Below, one piece after another: positions 45,884 to 56,479 of a stretch of 64,000 nt of DNA (position 1 is the stretch's first letter; every line of letters starts with the position of its first letter). The stretch is from Eucommia ulmoides (lineage: Eukaryota; Streptophyta; Magnoliopsida; Garryales; Eucommiaceae): positions 30,081,401 to 30,145,400 of the forward strand of contig CM028326.1 in assembly GCA_016647705.1 (NCBI GenBank), written 5' to 3'. Below the pieces are notes generated by a model, which was given only the letters and a program-made list of their open reading frames with translations, was not told the origin of the DNA and searched no databases. Both the position numbers and the translations under genes were made by a program.

Positions 45884-48192
45884 TGTTGATCCCAGGATTT
45901 TGACGGACAATTAAGTATTGATGTTTATAATAGAACTAACGTTTTTATTGACTATTTTAGTTTAAAGAGTTCCAATCAAGATAACATCATGAAGTAATTA
46001 TGAAGGATGTAGAGACGGACATTAAGAGATTGTTGCTTCTAAAAAATATAGGTGAAAACAACTTAAATCTTTTTTACTCTTAATATATCCCGATTAGGAT
46101 TACACACGACACAAATTAAAATGATTTATATTTATGTGTGTTTATATTAAGGTCCTAATTTAGTTCAAATATTTGCTCCAATTCGAAATTGAATAAAGAA
46201 AATTGACTTTAAACAAGATTAGTGTTTAAAATTGATTATTAGTGTTAATTTAGTTAATCGAGAAAAAATTCAGTTAAAGGGTTGAAAATGTCGAAGTTTG
46301 AAGTTAAAATATATTGAGAGGGATAGTGTTCCAATAATAATTAGTCAACCGACCACAAGGTTCGATCAACCAATGGGCAAGGGTTGGAAAATAGAAAGTT
46401 TCTGCATTGATTAATCAACTAACCAAGAGAGATCGGTCAACCGATGGCCGAAAACTAAACTCCTTGTATTGATCGGTCAACCGACCAATGCCAAAAATAG
46501 GCCTGAGATAGCATCCCGTATCGATTAGTCAACCGACCCACTGGGGATTGGTCAACTGACCATTGTTTGAGCAAAGGCTGGGATACATCTTGTATCCATC
46601 GGTCGACCAATGGGCATAGGTTGCTCAACTGACTTCTCTATTTCATATTTCGAGGATTTTTAGGATTTGATCAAAACTAGTCGTTACCAGCTGTTTTTTG
46701 GCAGATTTTTGGAGATATCTTAGGGATTTGAATATGTTTATAATATGTTACTCCTATTTGAATATCCCTATATATAGGGTACATAAAATAATGATGTTTC
46801 TCAATTTAGTTCATTTAATACTTTCTATCTATTTGTTTTGAGATTGAGAATTAATTCGGGGACTTAATTGAATATTTTAAAATCCATATTTAAGTGAATT
46901 GGACCAGCAATAAATGGTATTGATATATGGGGTCTATATGCGCATTTAATTGTCATATCTTATGGGAACTAGCCATTCGAGGGCCTATTTCAAATCAGTT
47001 TAAATAGACCTGCATTTTTTTAGATCAATACATCACTTCCATTAAGAACTAATTGTTCTTGAGCTTTCTAAGAGTCGTTATTCTAATATTTTCTTCATAG
47101 ATCATTGTGAGAATATTTTGTGAGAAAAGTTCTTGAGAAACAACACTAAGTGTTTTGGCATCACTGATCAAAGTTATCTTGCGCTTCATATTCAATCTTT
47201 CGGTGGTTATCCTAGTGAGATCGTTCTAAGTTTTTGTGCTTAATTTTGATTTTATATTATTATTGCTTTCTTGAATATAAGATCTTTGTGAAATCGTTTT
47301 TGAATTTAAAAAGTATAAAAATTATTTTAAGATTATTTTTGTGATAATCTGATTACGTGCTTATTTTTGTGCTACTCATATCTATTATAATCTGATTTTG
47401 AATTCCTCACATAAAATTCTATCACTAGTAAATTCGGGACATTAATCGAGTTAAATTGATTTGAGGTGGTAGAAGTTCTGAGTGAGAAGAAATTTATTAA
47501 TTCTTGTAATTGGGGAGTTTGTACAGATTAGATACTATTCAGAGTGTCTAGTCAAGGATAACTTGGGTTTTGATATCTTCACATAAAAAGATTGAGGTTA
47601 ATATCTACCTATTGTATAAAAAAGTTAGGTTAATTTTTTCCCTTGAAAAGAGTTAGGCTTGATTCTTTTTTATTAGAATTAAATTTGAGTGATTTATAAC
47701 AGTTTCATCCTTACTGGTGAAAATGATACTTGGAGTGTTTTGAGAAGTTTGATTCTTAGCTTGGTAAAAGAATTAGGTTAGTCTTTAACTTGAAAAAATA
47801 TAAGGTTCTTTCTTAGCCTGTGAAAAGAAAATTGTAAAGGTTGATTCTGAACCTATAAAAGAATCATTGTGTAAAGGTTTGGTTCCTACCTGTTAAAAGA
47901 ATCAAGTGGTTTACTAGGTGCAAGTCTCCATGGGGCTCAAAGGACTAGATTAGCCAAGAGTAGCTTGGTGAACCAGGATATATCCTTCTGTGCTGCTTTT
48001 TTTACTTTATTAATTTCTTATTGTTTAGGTGTGCACTGGAATAAATAACACTTAAATGTTGCATTATAAAAATTAATTAATTTAGGATTAAATTAATTAT
48101 TTGATTATGTAAGTATTGAAAGATAAGAATTTGCTTAATGTTTTTATAATTACCCAATTCACCTTTCTCTTGGGTAAATCATTGGGCCAATA
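45884..48192 (+). mobile_element. Family B copy B5 (likely solo LTR)
   Basis: 2309 bp from 'tgttgatcccaggattttg' to 'gggccaata', non-coding, flanked by atctt (45879-45883) and gtctt (48193-48197), a 5 bp TSD with one mismatch. TG..CA-type ends (last CA now TA) and a 5 bp TSD suit a solo LTR. It contains a W-box-rich part (46340-46560) and a degenerate ~35 bp tandem series near 47560-47900. It lies in the copia C2 LTR region. Confidence 0.78.
46340..46560. promoter_or_regulatory. W-box-rich GGTCAACC array in B5
   Basis: GTCAA (complement of TTGAC) in 'ggtcaacc' or 'agtcaacc' context at 46344-46348, 46436-46440, 46476-46480, 46528-46532 and 46551-46555. The same motif family appears in B2 and B3, which are independent copies. 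Confidence 0.45.
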
Positions 48193-48927
48193 GTCTTAAT
48201 ATTACTCAATGGGTTCTCACTTACATATGGGAAGGAGGAGATGAGCAATTCTGATTGATTAGCCTTTGAGACCATAAACCTATAGTTTTCTTTATATACT
48301 AAGTTAATTAAAGCTCCATTAATCCTAATTAGTCTAGTATTGGGTAATTGCACATTACAAAACCCAAGCCCATTAAATGTTTCTAGACCCAATAATCAGA
48401 TTACTTATATTGACTTCTATTAAATTGGTAGCCAATATTATAACTTTTAATTGATATATGAGCTCACAATGGGAAATCATAGTTTCCTAACAATCTTGCA
48501 AAAGTTACAATCTGAAAATTTAGAAGACAACTATATTATGTAGTCTTAAGTGCTCGCAAAAGGGCTATCTTCTTTGAAACCTTTCTTAGTTACAATCTGG
48601 TCCATCTCCTATACTGGCATGAGATTAAAACAACCTTTGTTACATTCATATTTGTAAGTAGATCCATTAATGGTCACCATACCAAATATATTTAGTGACA
48701 TAGATCAAGTATCAATGTGCAGCAGTACATTGCATGCAATGTGATATCAACACATGACTATTTCTAAATAGTCATTCTTTATTCCGTAGTGAGATCGATC
48801 TTTAGTTTTTCTAACTTTATGTTTAAACCACAATTAGAAAGAATACATTAAGAGTAAATAAAATTTATATCATATACTTTATTCCTACTGCACATCCATA
48901 CTTGATATATATATAAGGTTAATTATA

Positions 48928-49906
48928 CTTTACCCACTTGTGATTTGGACGATTTGCACTCTACCCCCTGTGGTTTGAACGTCACTAATTATCCTCTTAT
49001 GGTTGGGGCGGATCCAATACCATTTACCAAATTACCATTGTGGGTAACTCTGACGGAGCCGAATCGGTAGCCGGTGATGAAGGGTTGGATGTTTTTAAGC
49101 ACGGAGGACCCGACGGTTGAGTAGCGGACATGAACGATGGCCATGTCTCTAGGGAGTTGATCGAGTTTGGATTCGCTAAAGACCTCCAAGACCAAACCAA
49201 CTCTAGTGACTGGCTGGAGAACGCTATCGTTGATGGAGGTGATTTCGGCACCTTTTTGTCCATGGTGTTGAAGGGCGTGGAGAACGAGGTAACAGAGAAG
49301 TGAGGCCCCCGAGTCGCCATAGATTCCAGCCACGCTGTATTTTTCTTTGGGTTTATTGTCATTATCGTAATTTAATAAAGGATCACTGGGTTTTTTTTTC
49401 TTTTGAATGGAGAAAACGTCAGAGAACATATTTTTCGCCAGTGAAACTAACAGAGCCTTCTGGGTATGTGAAGATGAGGGATTTCCAAGCAATCTAAGAA
49501 AGAGAGAAAGGGGTTTCGAAGATGCATAATTGGATAACAGTTTACCAACTGATAGCGTAGAAAGAGAAGATCGAGTGGTGGTGGTAGTGGGCACGGTGGC
49601 GGTAAGGAAAGAAATGGGTTGGGAGATTGCAGGAAGGGTTCGCAGAACGGAGGTTGGGGTGATAAAAATTACATTTTGACCCTTTTAGCTTTAGAAAAAA
49701 AAAATCAAATAGATCCCCTTGAACTATTTAGAACAATATGAAGAAATTTCCCTTAATTTTAAAGTGAAAGGACACAATTACCCTTGATTCTGTTAAATTT
49801 TAACCATTCTACTTTAGTCCACAACCGCGGAGGGTAAGTATTGGCGTCCAAACCACAGGGGGGCAAGGGGTAAAGTGCAAATCGTCCAAACCACAAGGGA
49901 ATAAAG
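48928..49906 (-). mobile_element. Pack-MULE-like element with captured host exon
   Basis: 979 bp with terminal inverted repeats of about 40 bp and weaker matches beyond. The left end is 'ctttacccacttgtgatttg' and the complement of the right end is 'ctttattcccttgtggtttg'; both continue 'gacgatttgcact'. The flanks taattata and ctattata are a weak 8-9 bp TSD in AT-rich DNA. No transposase; the middle is an amidophosphoribosyltransferase gene fragment. Long TIRs plus captured gene DNA fit a Pack-MULE; superfamily is inferred. Confidence 0.72.
48989..49594 (-). pseudogene. Amidophosphoribosyltransferase N-terminal fragment (captured)
   Basis: An uninterrupted frame of 201 codons. Residues 1 to ~80 look like a Ser/Thr-rich plastid transit peptide. 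From residue ~85, 'GIYGDSGASLLCYLVLHALQ' is followed by 'VGLVLEVFSESKLDQLP', 'HVRYST', 'QPFITGYRFGSV' and 'THNGNLVN'. These match the glutaminase (Ntn) domain of plastid ATase (PurF/GPAT), which makes phosphoribosylamine in the first step of purine synthesis. The catalytic N-terminal Cys expected in 'EECGVVGIYGD' is Tyr ('EKYSVAGIYGD'). Homology stops near residue 188, at the inverted repeat, about a third of the ~550-residue enzyme. It lacks the phosphoribosyltransferase domain. Whether it is transcribed is unknown. Confidence 0.85.
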
Positions 49907-49907
49907 C

Positions 49908-49912
<5 letters not shown>

Positions 49913-49963
<51 letters not shown>
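49913..49963. repeat. (TA)n microsatellite
   Basis: About 25 TA repeats beside the right end of the Pack-MULE. A smaller TA run lies beside the left end (48905-48916), so the element probably landed in a TA tract. Confidence 0.9.
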
Positions 49964-49967
<4 letters not shown>

Positions 49968-50016
49968 AACATGTATCTAACAAATGAAAATTCAATAAAC
50001 ACAAACTCCCACTAAA

Positions 50017-50320
50017 CTAACACATTATCAAATACAACGACACCCATATGAGGAGTGTGCTCATGAAACACTTAGGTGGTAAATATTTAGTGAGTGGATC
50101 CGCAATCATGGAGTTCGTTCCTATATGTTCTATAGATACTATCCTACTTTGAATTATTTTTTTAACAACTAGAAATTTAATGTTAATGTGCTTCAACTTT
50201 GTGGAGCTTCTGTTGTTATTGGAATATAACACTGTAGATTTAGTGTCACAATATATATTTACTATCCATTACTCAAAGCCCAGTGATAAAGTTTTGCAGT
50301 CATATTCTATGATTTGTTGC
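50017..50320 (-). pseudogene. C2 RNase H, C-terminal part
   Basis: The minus-strand frame (50017-50232) reads 'YSNNNRSSTKLKHINIKFLVVK' in part, then 'VSIEHIGTNSMIADPLTKYLPPKCF', the end of a copia Pol ('HI.T..miADPLTK.Lp...F'). Earlier codons include 'DSKYILCH', from 'nPI.iyCDN.aav' with decay. A MITE separates it from the rest (50903-). Confidence 0.85.
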
Positions 50321-50328
50321 CTCATAAC

Positions 50329-50902
50329 AATGGGAAGGTAACGGCGAGTTGGAGCAGTTTGGGCAAAACTGCGGACCAAAACAATACTATACAGGTTGGG
50401 CTAGTTTAAATAATAGACCGTCCAATAATGTGCGGGTTGGGTTGGGTGGGAACGTGTAGGTTGACTAGTTTAAACTATGGACTACCCAATAGTATACGAG
50501 TTGAGCCTATTTTTGGGTTGAGGTAATAAGAATTGTGTGTTGACTAAGTATTTTCGATTTGGACCATGAAATATAATAAATATTGCTAAAAAGAAAAATT
50601 GTTACATTAGTAAAACTTATAGGGAAAAAAACTATAATGTAATTAGTAAACCATCACCAAAAAAAAAAAAGTTATAAACGTAAATAATAAATTCTAAACC
50701 TGCAAACTCAATAAACACTAGCAGAAGGTAGCGAATGGATTGGGACAGTTTAGGCCAAAACTACGAACTGAAACAATTCTATGTGAGTTGGGCTAGTTTG
50801 AATCGTGGGCTACCAAATAATACGCGGGTTATTATAAGCGGTTTGCATTTCATTGCAGGTGTTGCGGTTTGGCCAATTGACCCAACCCGCTGCACACCCT
50901 TA
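50329..50902. mobile_element. hAT-like MITE 2
   Basis: 574 bp flanked by ctcataac (50321-50328) and ctcaaaac (50903-50910), an 8 bp TSD with one mismatch. Removing it rejoins copia RNase H codons (ACFE / ATN). The right end, 'gacccaacccgctgcacacc', has the GCACACCCTTA form common in plant hAT elements. The left end is degenerate. Two internal near-repeats (50340-50420 and 50735-50815) share 'ttgggctagttt'. No transposase; not the same subfamily as MITE 1. Confidence 0.78.
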
Positions 50903-52355
50903 CTCAAAACAAGCTGTGAATTCAGCTGCCATGGTGGAAGAAGCTATGAGTGACTACTTAGCACTCATCCAAGAAATAACACCTCCAATCACCATGTAGA
51001 CATAGCTTGAAGTAGATCTCTTAGTGTCTTGACAATCCGCGAGATCAGAATCAGAATACCCAATGATCTCCAAATGACCTATCTTCTGATAAGTGAGTAT
51101 ATAGTCTTTTGTTATCTATAAATACCTCAAAACCTGTTTGCCTTCTTTTTGGTTATCTATCCTAGGAATACTTAAATCCCTACCTAACATTCATACCAAG
51201 AACACTAAATCCAGACACGTACACACTTGAGCATACATAAAACTACCTACTGCTAGCGCATAAGAAATCTTTTGCATCTCTTTCTTTTAGATCTCATTCT
51301 TGGGCATTGAGTGAGACTAAACTTGTCACCCTTAGCAACAGGAGTATCTCCTAATGCTCAATCTTTTATGCCAAATCTAGCAAATACCTTTTCATTTTTA
51401 TTTATTTATTTATTTTATTTTTTTATGATAACCCAAGGATACCGAGAGAGCGATCTTGATGTATCATTATTCCTAATATAAAAGATATGACCCCAAGATC
51501 TTTCATTTCAAAATTCTTAGTTAGAAATCTCTTGGTTTCATGCAATAAGCCTATATCGGTGCTAACTAGTAGTATGTCATCAACATATAGCACTAGGAAG
51601 ATGAATTTACTCCATCAGAATTTGTGATATATACAATCATCAACTATATTTACCTCAAAATCATGTGAGGTAATGACTTGATGAAATTTGTGATACCATT
51701 GACGAGAAGCTTGCTTGAGACCACAAATTGATTTCTTTAGCTTTTAAACTATTTGCATCACCCGACACAAAATTTTCTGGCTATACCTTTTATATAGTTT
51801 CATCAATGTCTCTATTGAGAAACACAGTCTTTGTATCCATCTGATATAGATCTAAATCAAAATCAATTACAAGTGCCATTATAATCCTAAAAGAGTCTTT
51901 TGATAAAACTAGAAAAAAAGTCTATTTACAATCAATGTCTTCCTTTTGAGTAGAACCCTTGGTGACCAGATGAGTCTTATATCTCTCAATATTGCCTTTC
52001 GAATCCCTCTTGGATTTAAATATCCATTTGCAGCCAATGGGCCATGCATTTTTAGGTAATTTAACAAGATTCCAAACATCATTGTCCTTTATAGATTTCA
52101 TCTCATTCATGGCATCAATCTACTTTTAAGAGTTAGGACTTTGTTTGACTTGATGTAAGTTGATTGGATCATCTTCCATTAACCCTATATCAATCTCATG
52201 TTCTTGGAGAAAGACGATATAATCACTTGAAATTGTATTTCTCTTTTCTCTAATGGATCGCCTTAGTGGAACTTCCTCTTAAGGTTGTTGAGTTTGCTAT
52301 TCAAGTGTAATATCATGATTTTGAGTAGGGAGTTCTTTATTGTTGTCTTAATTTA
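50903..52355 (-). pseudogene. C2 RT and start of RNase H
   Basis: Minus strand, from 52350: linker 'VPLRRSIREKRNTISSDYIV', 'EIDIGLMEDDPINLHQ', then RT (51922-52110) 'VWNLVKLP...PIGCKWIFKSKRDSKGNIERYKTHLV'. The catalytic 'LYVDD' is at 51574-51588. RNase H starts near 50960 with 'SLIASSTMAAEF'. RT copies element RNA to DNA. Stops and frameshifts occur in most parts. The reading is that of Tnt1-like copia Pol. Confidence 0.83.
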
Positions 52356-52420
52356 TGATGTTGAATTTTGTAAACCAAACACGTACAACTTGTTTGAGAC
52401 CATATAGGGCACAACGAAAG

Positions 52421-54063
52421 TGGTAGCAAATTATTTGTCACTACAATACCACAAATGTACAGGTCAAGTGTTAATAGTATAGTAAGTGAGGGGTTGTCAT
52501 ATCCACAGTGATTTGTTTAAATTTTTGTTAAGTACCGTGATTATCGTAACTTAACTTTATTTAGGCGATCAACTTTTGGGTTTTAAAATTTATTAAATCT
52601 AAAACAACTAAAATAAATATAAATATAAATACAAAAATAAAATAAATTATGGATTATCTATGCACAAATGTTCTAGGGGCTTGATGTCATCTCGTTATTC
52701 TCTTGTTATCTTATTAAGTAATTATTAGTTAATTCCGTTTATTCAATAATCAAGGTCCCCATGGTATTGCTCTCTCACTACCTCTCCTGAGTGTCAAGTG
52801 AGAGAATATATAATCACTTCAATACCAATATCCTTATCCCGTATTTAGGTGAAAACATTCGTTATACCCGATCTTATAGATTACGCAAGCTTTAAATATT
52901 TTTCCATCTATTAAAACTTACGTTGTGTTTAACCTAAGTCCGAACCCGAGATTACCTCTCCCGAGTGTTAAATCCCAAGTTCTTAATTTAACCAAAATAC
53001 CATGTAGGAGCATATTTTGGAAGCATTAAAGAGGCAAATACAATTGAATGGAAAACCTAGTTGATAAATCTAGAACTTGATCACCTCCCGATTTCAAAAA
53101 ATTCTAAATTCCCAACTAGATTACTTAGGTGTTGATTTCCTCCCGGACTCACAAAAACCTAAGTTATGCACTCCCAATTCCAATTATGAATTCAACCTGT
53201 CCCAAGTGTAAAATTCGTAACCTAATATTGTTTAACTCGTTGGCCACATGAATCAAACACATTAGGCCTAAGAGTTGCATAAAATAGAATTAAATCTAAC
53301 AATTAACAAAATAATCTAACAGGATTCAAACGAGGCTACATCAAGCCCTAGATCTAGATTACGAACACAACATAGAATAATCCAAAACTAATCTTTTCAA
53401 TAAATTTGTAAATGTAAACATGTTTAACACAATATTACAAATACAAAATTAAATCAAGATTAGAGAGAAGAAAAAGGAAGAGAAAATCTTATAGTGGGTT
53501 TGAGCTTCAAATATTTAACTCCAAGCATGGATTTGTGCCTCCAATGGTGTTTTCCTCTCTAATTCTGCCTCAAATCGCCACACCAAGGGGTGTTTTCCTC
53601 CCAAATCTAGCCCAAAAATCCCACACTTGTGTTTTCTCTCTCTAAAAATCACCTCCCTTAGGTATGGAGGCTTAATGGTATATAGGGCTCAAAATTAGGT
53701 TTTTTGGGTTGCAGGTTTGATAGGAGCGCGCTGCAGCGCGCGTTGGGCTGCACTGACCTCTGTTTCATAGTTTGGCCATACATTCTGTGTCGAAACTTCG
53801 ATTGAGGTGATTCAAAAAGTTATGGAAACCTAAGATGAAGATCTAAAACTTTCATGTTTTGAGATTTTCCAAACACGGATTGCATCATGGTTAAAATTGG
53901 CCTTGTAGTTACAACATCTACCCTCATTTTGCACCTTTTCTCTCATTTATTTGAATTCCTATAAAACAACACAAAAAGACAGTAAACTAACAAAAATGCT
54001 TGAAAACACACAAATATTTGAATCTAAAAGTACTTGATTGATTGGTAAATAAACCACTCATTA
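52421..54063 (-). mobile_element. Solo LTR G, antisense
   Basis: 1643 bp, plus-strand ends 'tggtagcaaa' and 'aaaccactcatta', flanked by gaaag (52416-52420) and gaagg (54064-54068). Removing it rejoins copia RT codons ('GLGAPQTQSLLP' with 'CPIWSQTSCTCLVYK', the '..VcrL.kaLYGLKQapRaWf' region). A distant member of the gypsy LTR group: it shares 'accgtgattatcgtaac' and 'tcccgagtgttaaatccc' parts. Non-coding. Contains a perfect palindrome at 53726-53741. Confidence 0.87.
53726..53741. promoter_or_regulatory. Perfect 16 bp palindrome in LTR G
   Basis: GCGCGCTGCAGCGCGC, centred on CTGCAG like the arrays in the A/C/D LTRs but with GCGCG arms and only one copy. It is the most GC-rich spot of this AT-rich LTR. 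Confidence 0.55.
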
Positions 54064-54560
54064 GAAGGCAACAAACTTTGTGTTTGAGGAGCTCCTAGAC
54101 CAAGAGAAATATGCATATAAACTTCCGCAAGAAGAACTCAATTGTGGAAGCCATTCTTGACATCCATCTAAAAGATGAACCATTTACTAATGGCAGCGAT
54201 GACAAGGAGAATACGGAAAGATGTGAGTCTTGTTGTAGGATCAAATGTCTCTTTGTAGTCTATTGCATATTTCTGAGCAAATTTACTTCCAATAAGTCAA
54301 AATTTATAGCGTTCAATAGAGCCATAAAAAAGTGTTTTAATTTTGAAAACCCACTTGAATCCAATATGAGGTTTTCCAGGAGAGAGGTCAACGAGATCCC
54401 AAGTATGAGTTTTGGTGAGGGCATAAAGTTACTCTTTCATTTGTTTCTACCAAAGATTAATATTGGACTCCTTGTAGGATTGAGGCTAATGCAAATTAAG
54501 TATGGTAGCAAAACATTAAAAATCACGAATATATAGGAAAAGGTTATGTTAACCTACTCA
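54064..54560 (-). pseudogene. C3 reverse transcriptase, N-terminal part
   Basis: The minus strand reads 'ALTKTHTWDLVDLSPGKPHIGFKWVFKIKT' (in two frames), 'GSIERYK', then 'KWFIF*MDVKNGFHN' and 'EVYMHISLGLGAPQ' to the LTR G site. These match RVT_2 words 'W.lVdLP.gk..IgCKWVyKiK', 'DGsIERyKARLVA' and 'l.QmDVkNAFLnG.L.EEVYM..PPG'. The active-site YVDD lies beyond LTR G and is not found. Stops are frequent. Confidence 0.82.
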
Positions 54561-54989
54561 AACATTGAAAATTCTCTAGGACAAGCTCAGGTATTACAAC
54601 ATCTAAAGTCATTGGGACAAGCTACGATCGTGCAAAATCTGAAGTCGTTAGGATAGGCTCGAGAGAGTCGTGCTCAGCATTCGTAAATGGCACAGGAACA
54701 TTAGCAGGAATCAATAGATTATAGCTGGAGGATCTATCTGAGCCTCAATTATATTTGTGTTAGGATAATTAGGGAAGAGGTATGTGGATGGATTGGTGAA
54801 ATATAGGTGATTGGTGGTAGATGTCAAATAAAACTTGGATATAGAAAAAAAAAAAATACCTTGTGTTCCCTGAAGGTGACATGATGAGAAATACGAAGAC
54901 AATTACAAATGAGATCCTAAAATCGATATCATTGTGTTCAATTCCATATCTAAAGAAACAACATACTCAAGCTCAAGGTTCGAGTTTGG

Positions 54990-55530
54990 AATGTTCATGA
55001 GTTTGTAAGAGAAGAAAGTAGGCATATCCGAAGACTTTTAAAAGACTATAATTAGGAGAAACTGCATGCAACTTCTTGTAAGGAAAAATATTATTGATGG
55101 CAGGTGAAGTGACCCAATTGATAGTATAACCAACAGTGAGAGCAGCATCACCCTAAAGCACTCCTGACATGATAATGAAATGGGTAGTGCACGGATAATA
55201 TCTAGGATATGTCGATGCTTACGTTTAATTAAACCAATTTGGGTAAAAGTGTCAAAACAAAATCTATAGTGAAGCATGCCATGCTTTCGAAGAGGGGCAA
55301 TGAAATATTGATTATTGTATTCCAAGGCATTATCAAATTAAATGATTTTGATATTATGGAAAAATTGAGTTTGAATAATGGCAAAAAATACATGAGGTAT
55401 TTAAAGTAAAATGCCTCCACTTTCTTTATTGAAAGTATTGTTGTATATTTATTTTTATGCGTTGTTGTTTCCTTATCTATGAAGTTTGGCATGTAAGCAA
55501 AATAGGGCACTTTCTCAATCATTGGTCTAT
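54990..55530 (-). pseudogene. C3 integrase fragment
   Basis: The minus-strand frame 55038-55325 reads 'EYNNQYFIAPLRKHGMLHYRFCFDTFTQIGLIKRKHRHILDIIRAL', recognisable as the copia integrase core ('..R.DNa.EY....F..fl...Gi.hq.SCp.TPqQNGvaERKHRHildvaRaL'), with RKHRH intact. Just upstream in another frame 'IIRFDNALEY' supplies D and E. The zinc-finger part is not found beyond 55530. Confidence 0.82.
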
Positions 55531-55814
55531 ATGGTGGATTTTTTGTTTGATTCTAAGTTGTTGTTTTTTTGGTATTTTAGATAACGTGTTTCTAGATTAT
55601 TTTTTAGGTGTTTGAAATAATCTAATAAATTATCTTGAATGTTGCTGGGAGTGTTTGGTGTTTGGTATTTTAAAGCAGGTATGGGTGGTTGGATGTGGCA
55701 AAGGAGAGGTGGTGATGGTGTATGGGTGGTTTGGTGGTCTTTAAATAGAAGCTACAATAGGTATTGGAGTGGTTACAGTGGAGAGGGAAAAGTCAAAAAT
55801 AAGTAGAAAAAAGC
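55531..55814. other. Short unassigned stretch
   Basis: G/T-rich with 'gggtggtt' words (55680-55740). No frame or repeat recognised. Confidence 0.4.
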
Positions 55815-56134
55815 AAAAAAACACGATTAAAAAAAATTGAGGTTAATCTCCTAAGTTCATGTTTATGTTTATTCTGAATTAAATAAAAATAATAAAAAGT
55901 AATAATTTTAGACATTTCTAATCAACAAATGATGGCGAGTTACATTGTTTTGTAAAAAGACAAAGAAAGTAGGACATGTAGTCCTAAATGATAGGGGAAT
56001 TAAGGAAGATGTGTAAACCATTACATATAACCTTTTTTAGCGTCAAAAGTTATTTAATGACACGTACTATTCTCATAATGTCAAATATATTATTTAATCT
56101 TGATTCAATAACATTTTTAACACTAAACTATGTA
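55815..56134 (+). repeat. Dispersed repeat R1, copy 2
   Basis: Matches 30160-30524 in the same orientation. Non-coding. Followed directly by the L1 element region. Confidence 0.65.
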
Positions 56135-56479
56135 AGCACCTTCCAGCAAGACAAGAAAATGGCGTAATTAAGAGAATCTTTGCTTCAAGAGAAGGAGAAG
56201 GATGTCCTTTGCAGAAATTGCAAAAGAAGAGTCAGCCATAAATGGTCTCCATTTTTTACCTTCTTGCATGCAGGATACTCCATGGGAAAAGCTCTAAGAG
56301 CTCTTGGAGTATATGGAGAACGTTGTACCCAGAGCTTTGAAAGACATTACAAATTTTGGAACAACAGAGGGGTGAAGTCTACTGGGAAATCAAAACCTTA
56401 GCACAACAATAAAGAATGAGTAATTCTTGCTTCATTTTATCAGATTTACATAAGCTTCTGGAGGATTAATGTAAAAGGT

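Larger units (their letters stand above)
48198..49985 (-). repeat. C2 3' LTR region (interrupted by Pack-MULE)
   Basis: Follows the polypurine-like 'tagtgggag' (about 50006-50014). It runs through the TA tract and, after the Pack-MULE, through 48920-48198. A TATA-like 'agtatataaag' (48290-48300, minus) suggests promoter DNA. B5 cuts its far side, so the LTR end is uncertain. Confidence 0.45.
48198..52355 (-). mobile_element. Copia element C2, antisense, fragmented
   Basis: Minus strand: the end of the integrase-RT linker, RT, RNase H and a 3' LTR region. Pack-MULE (48928-49906) sits in the LTR and hAT MITE 2 (50329-50902) in RNase H. At about 52355 it joins RT sequence of another copia element (C3), so integrase, gag and the 5' LTR are lost. 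The wording is that of Tnt1-like copia polyproteins. Inactive. Confidence 0.78.
52356..55530 (-). mobile_element. Copia element C3, antisense fragment, split by LTR G
   Basis: Integrase (about 54990-55520) and RT (54064-54560, continuing at 52356-52415). The lineage differs from C1 and C2: RT words such as 'TKTHTWDLVDLSPGKPHIGFKWVFKIK' (in pieces) are of the Ale/Retrofit kind as I recall. No LTRs found. Solo LTR G interrupts RT. Its low end is fused to C2 linker sequence near 52355. Confidence 0.75.

Noticed and set aside
54111-54536. 141-codon frame on the plus strand
   Set aside because: Antisense shadow of the copia C3 RT, which is recognisable on the minus strand.
56180-56401. 73-codon frame ('CRNCKRRVSHKWSPFF') considered as a host zinc-finger protein
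   Set aside because: Only two Cys pairs without a known spacing, no family match recognised, and located at the LINE 5' side; probably LINE leader or ORF1 start.
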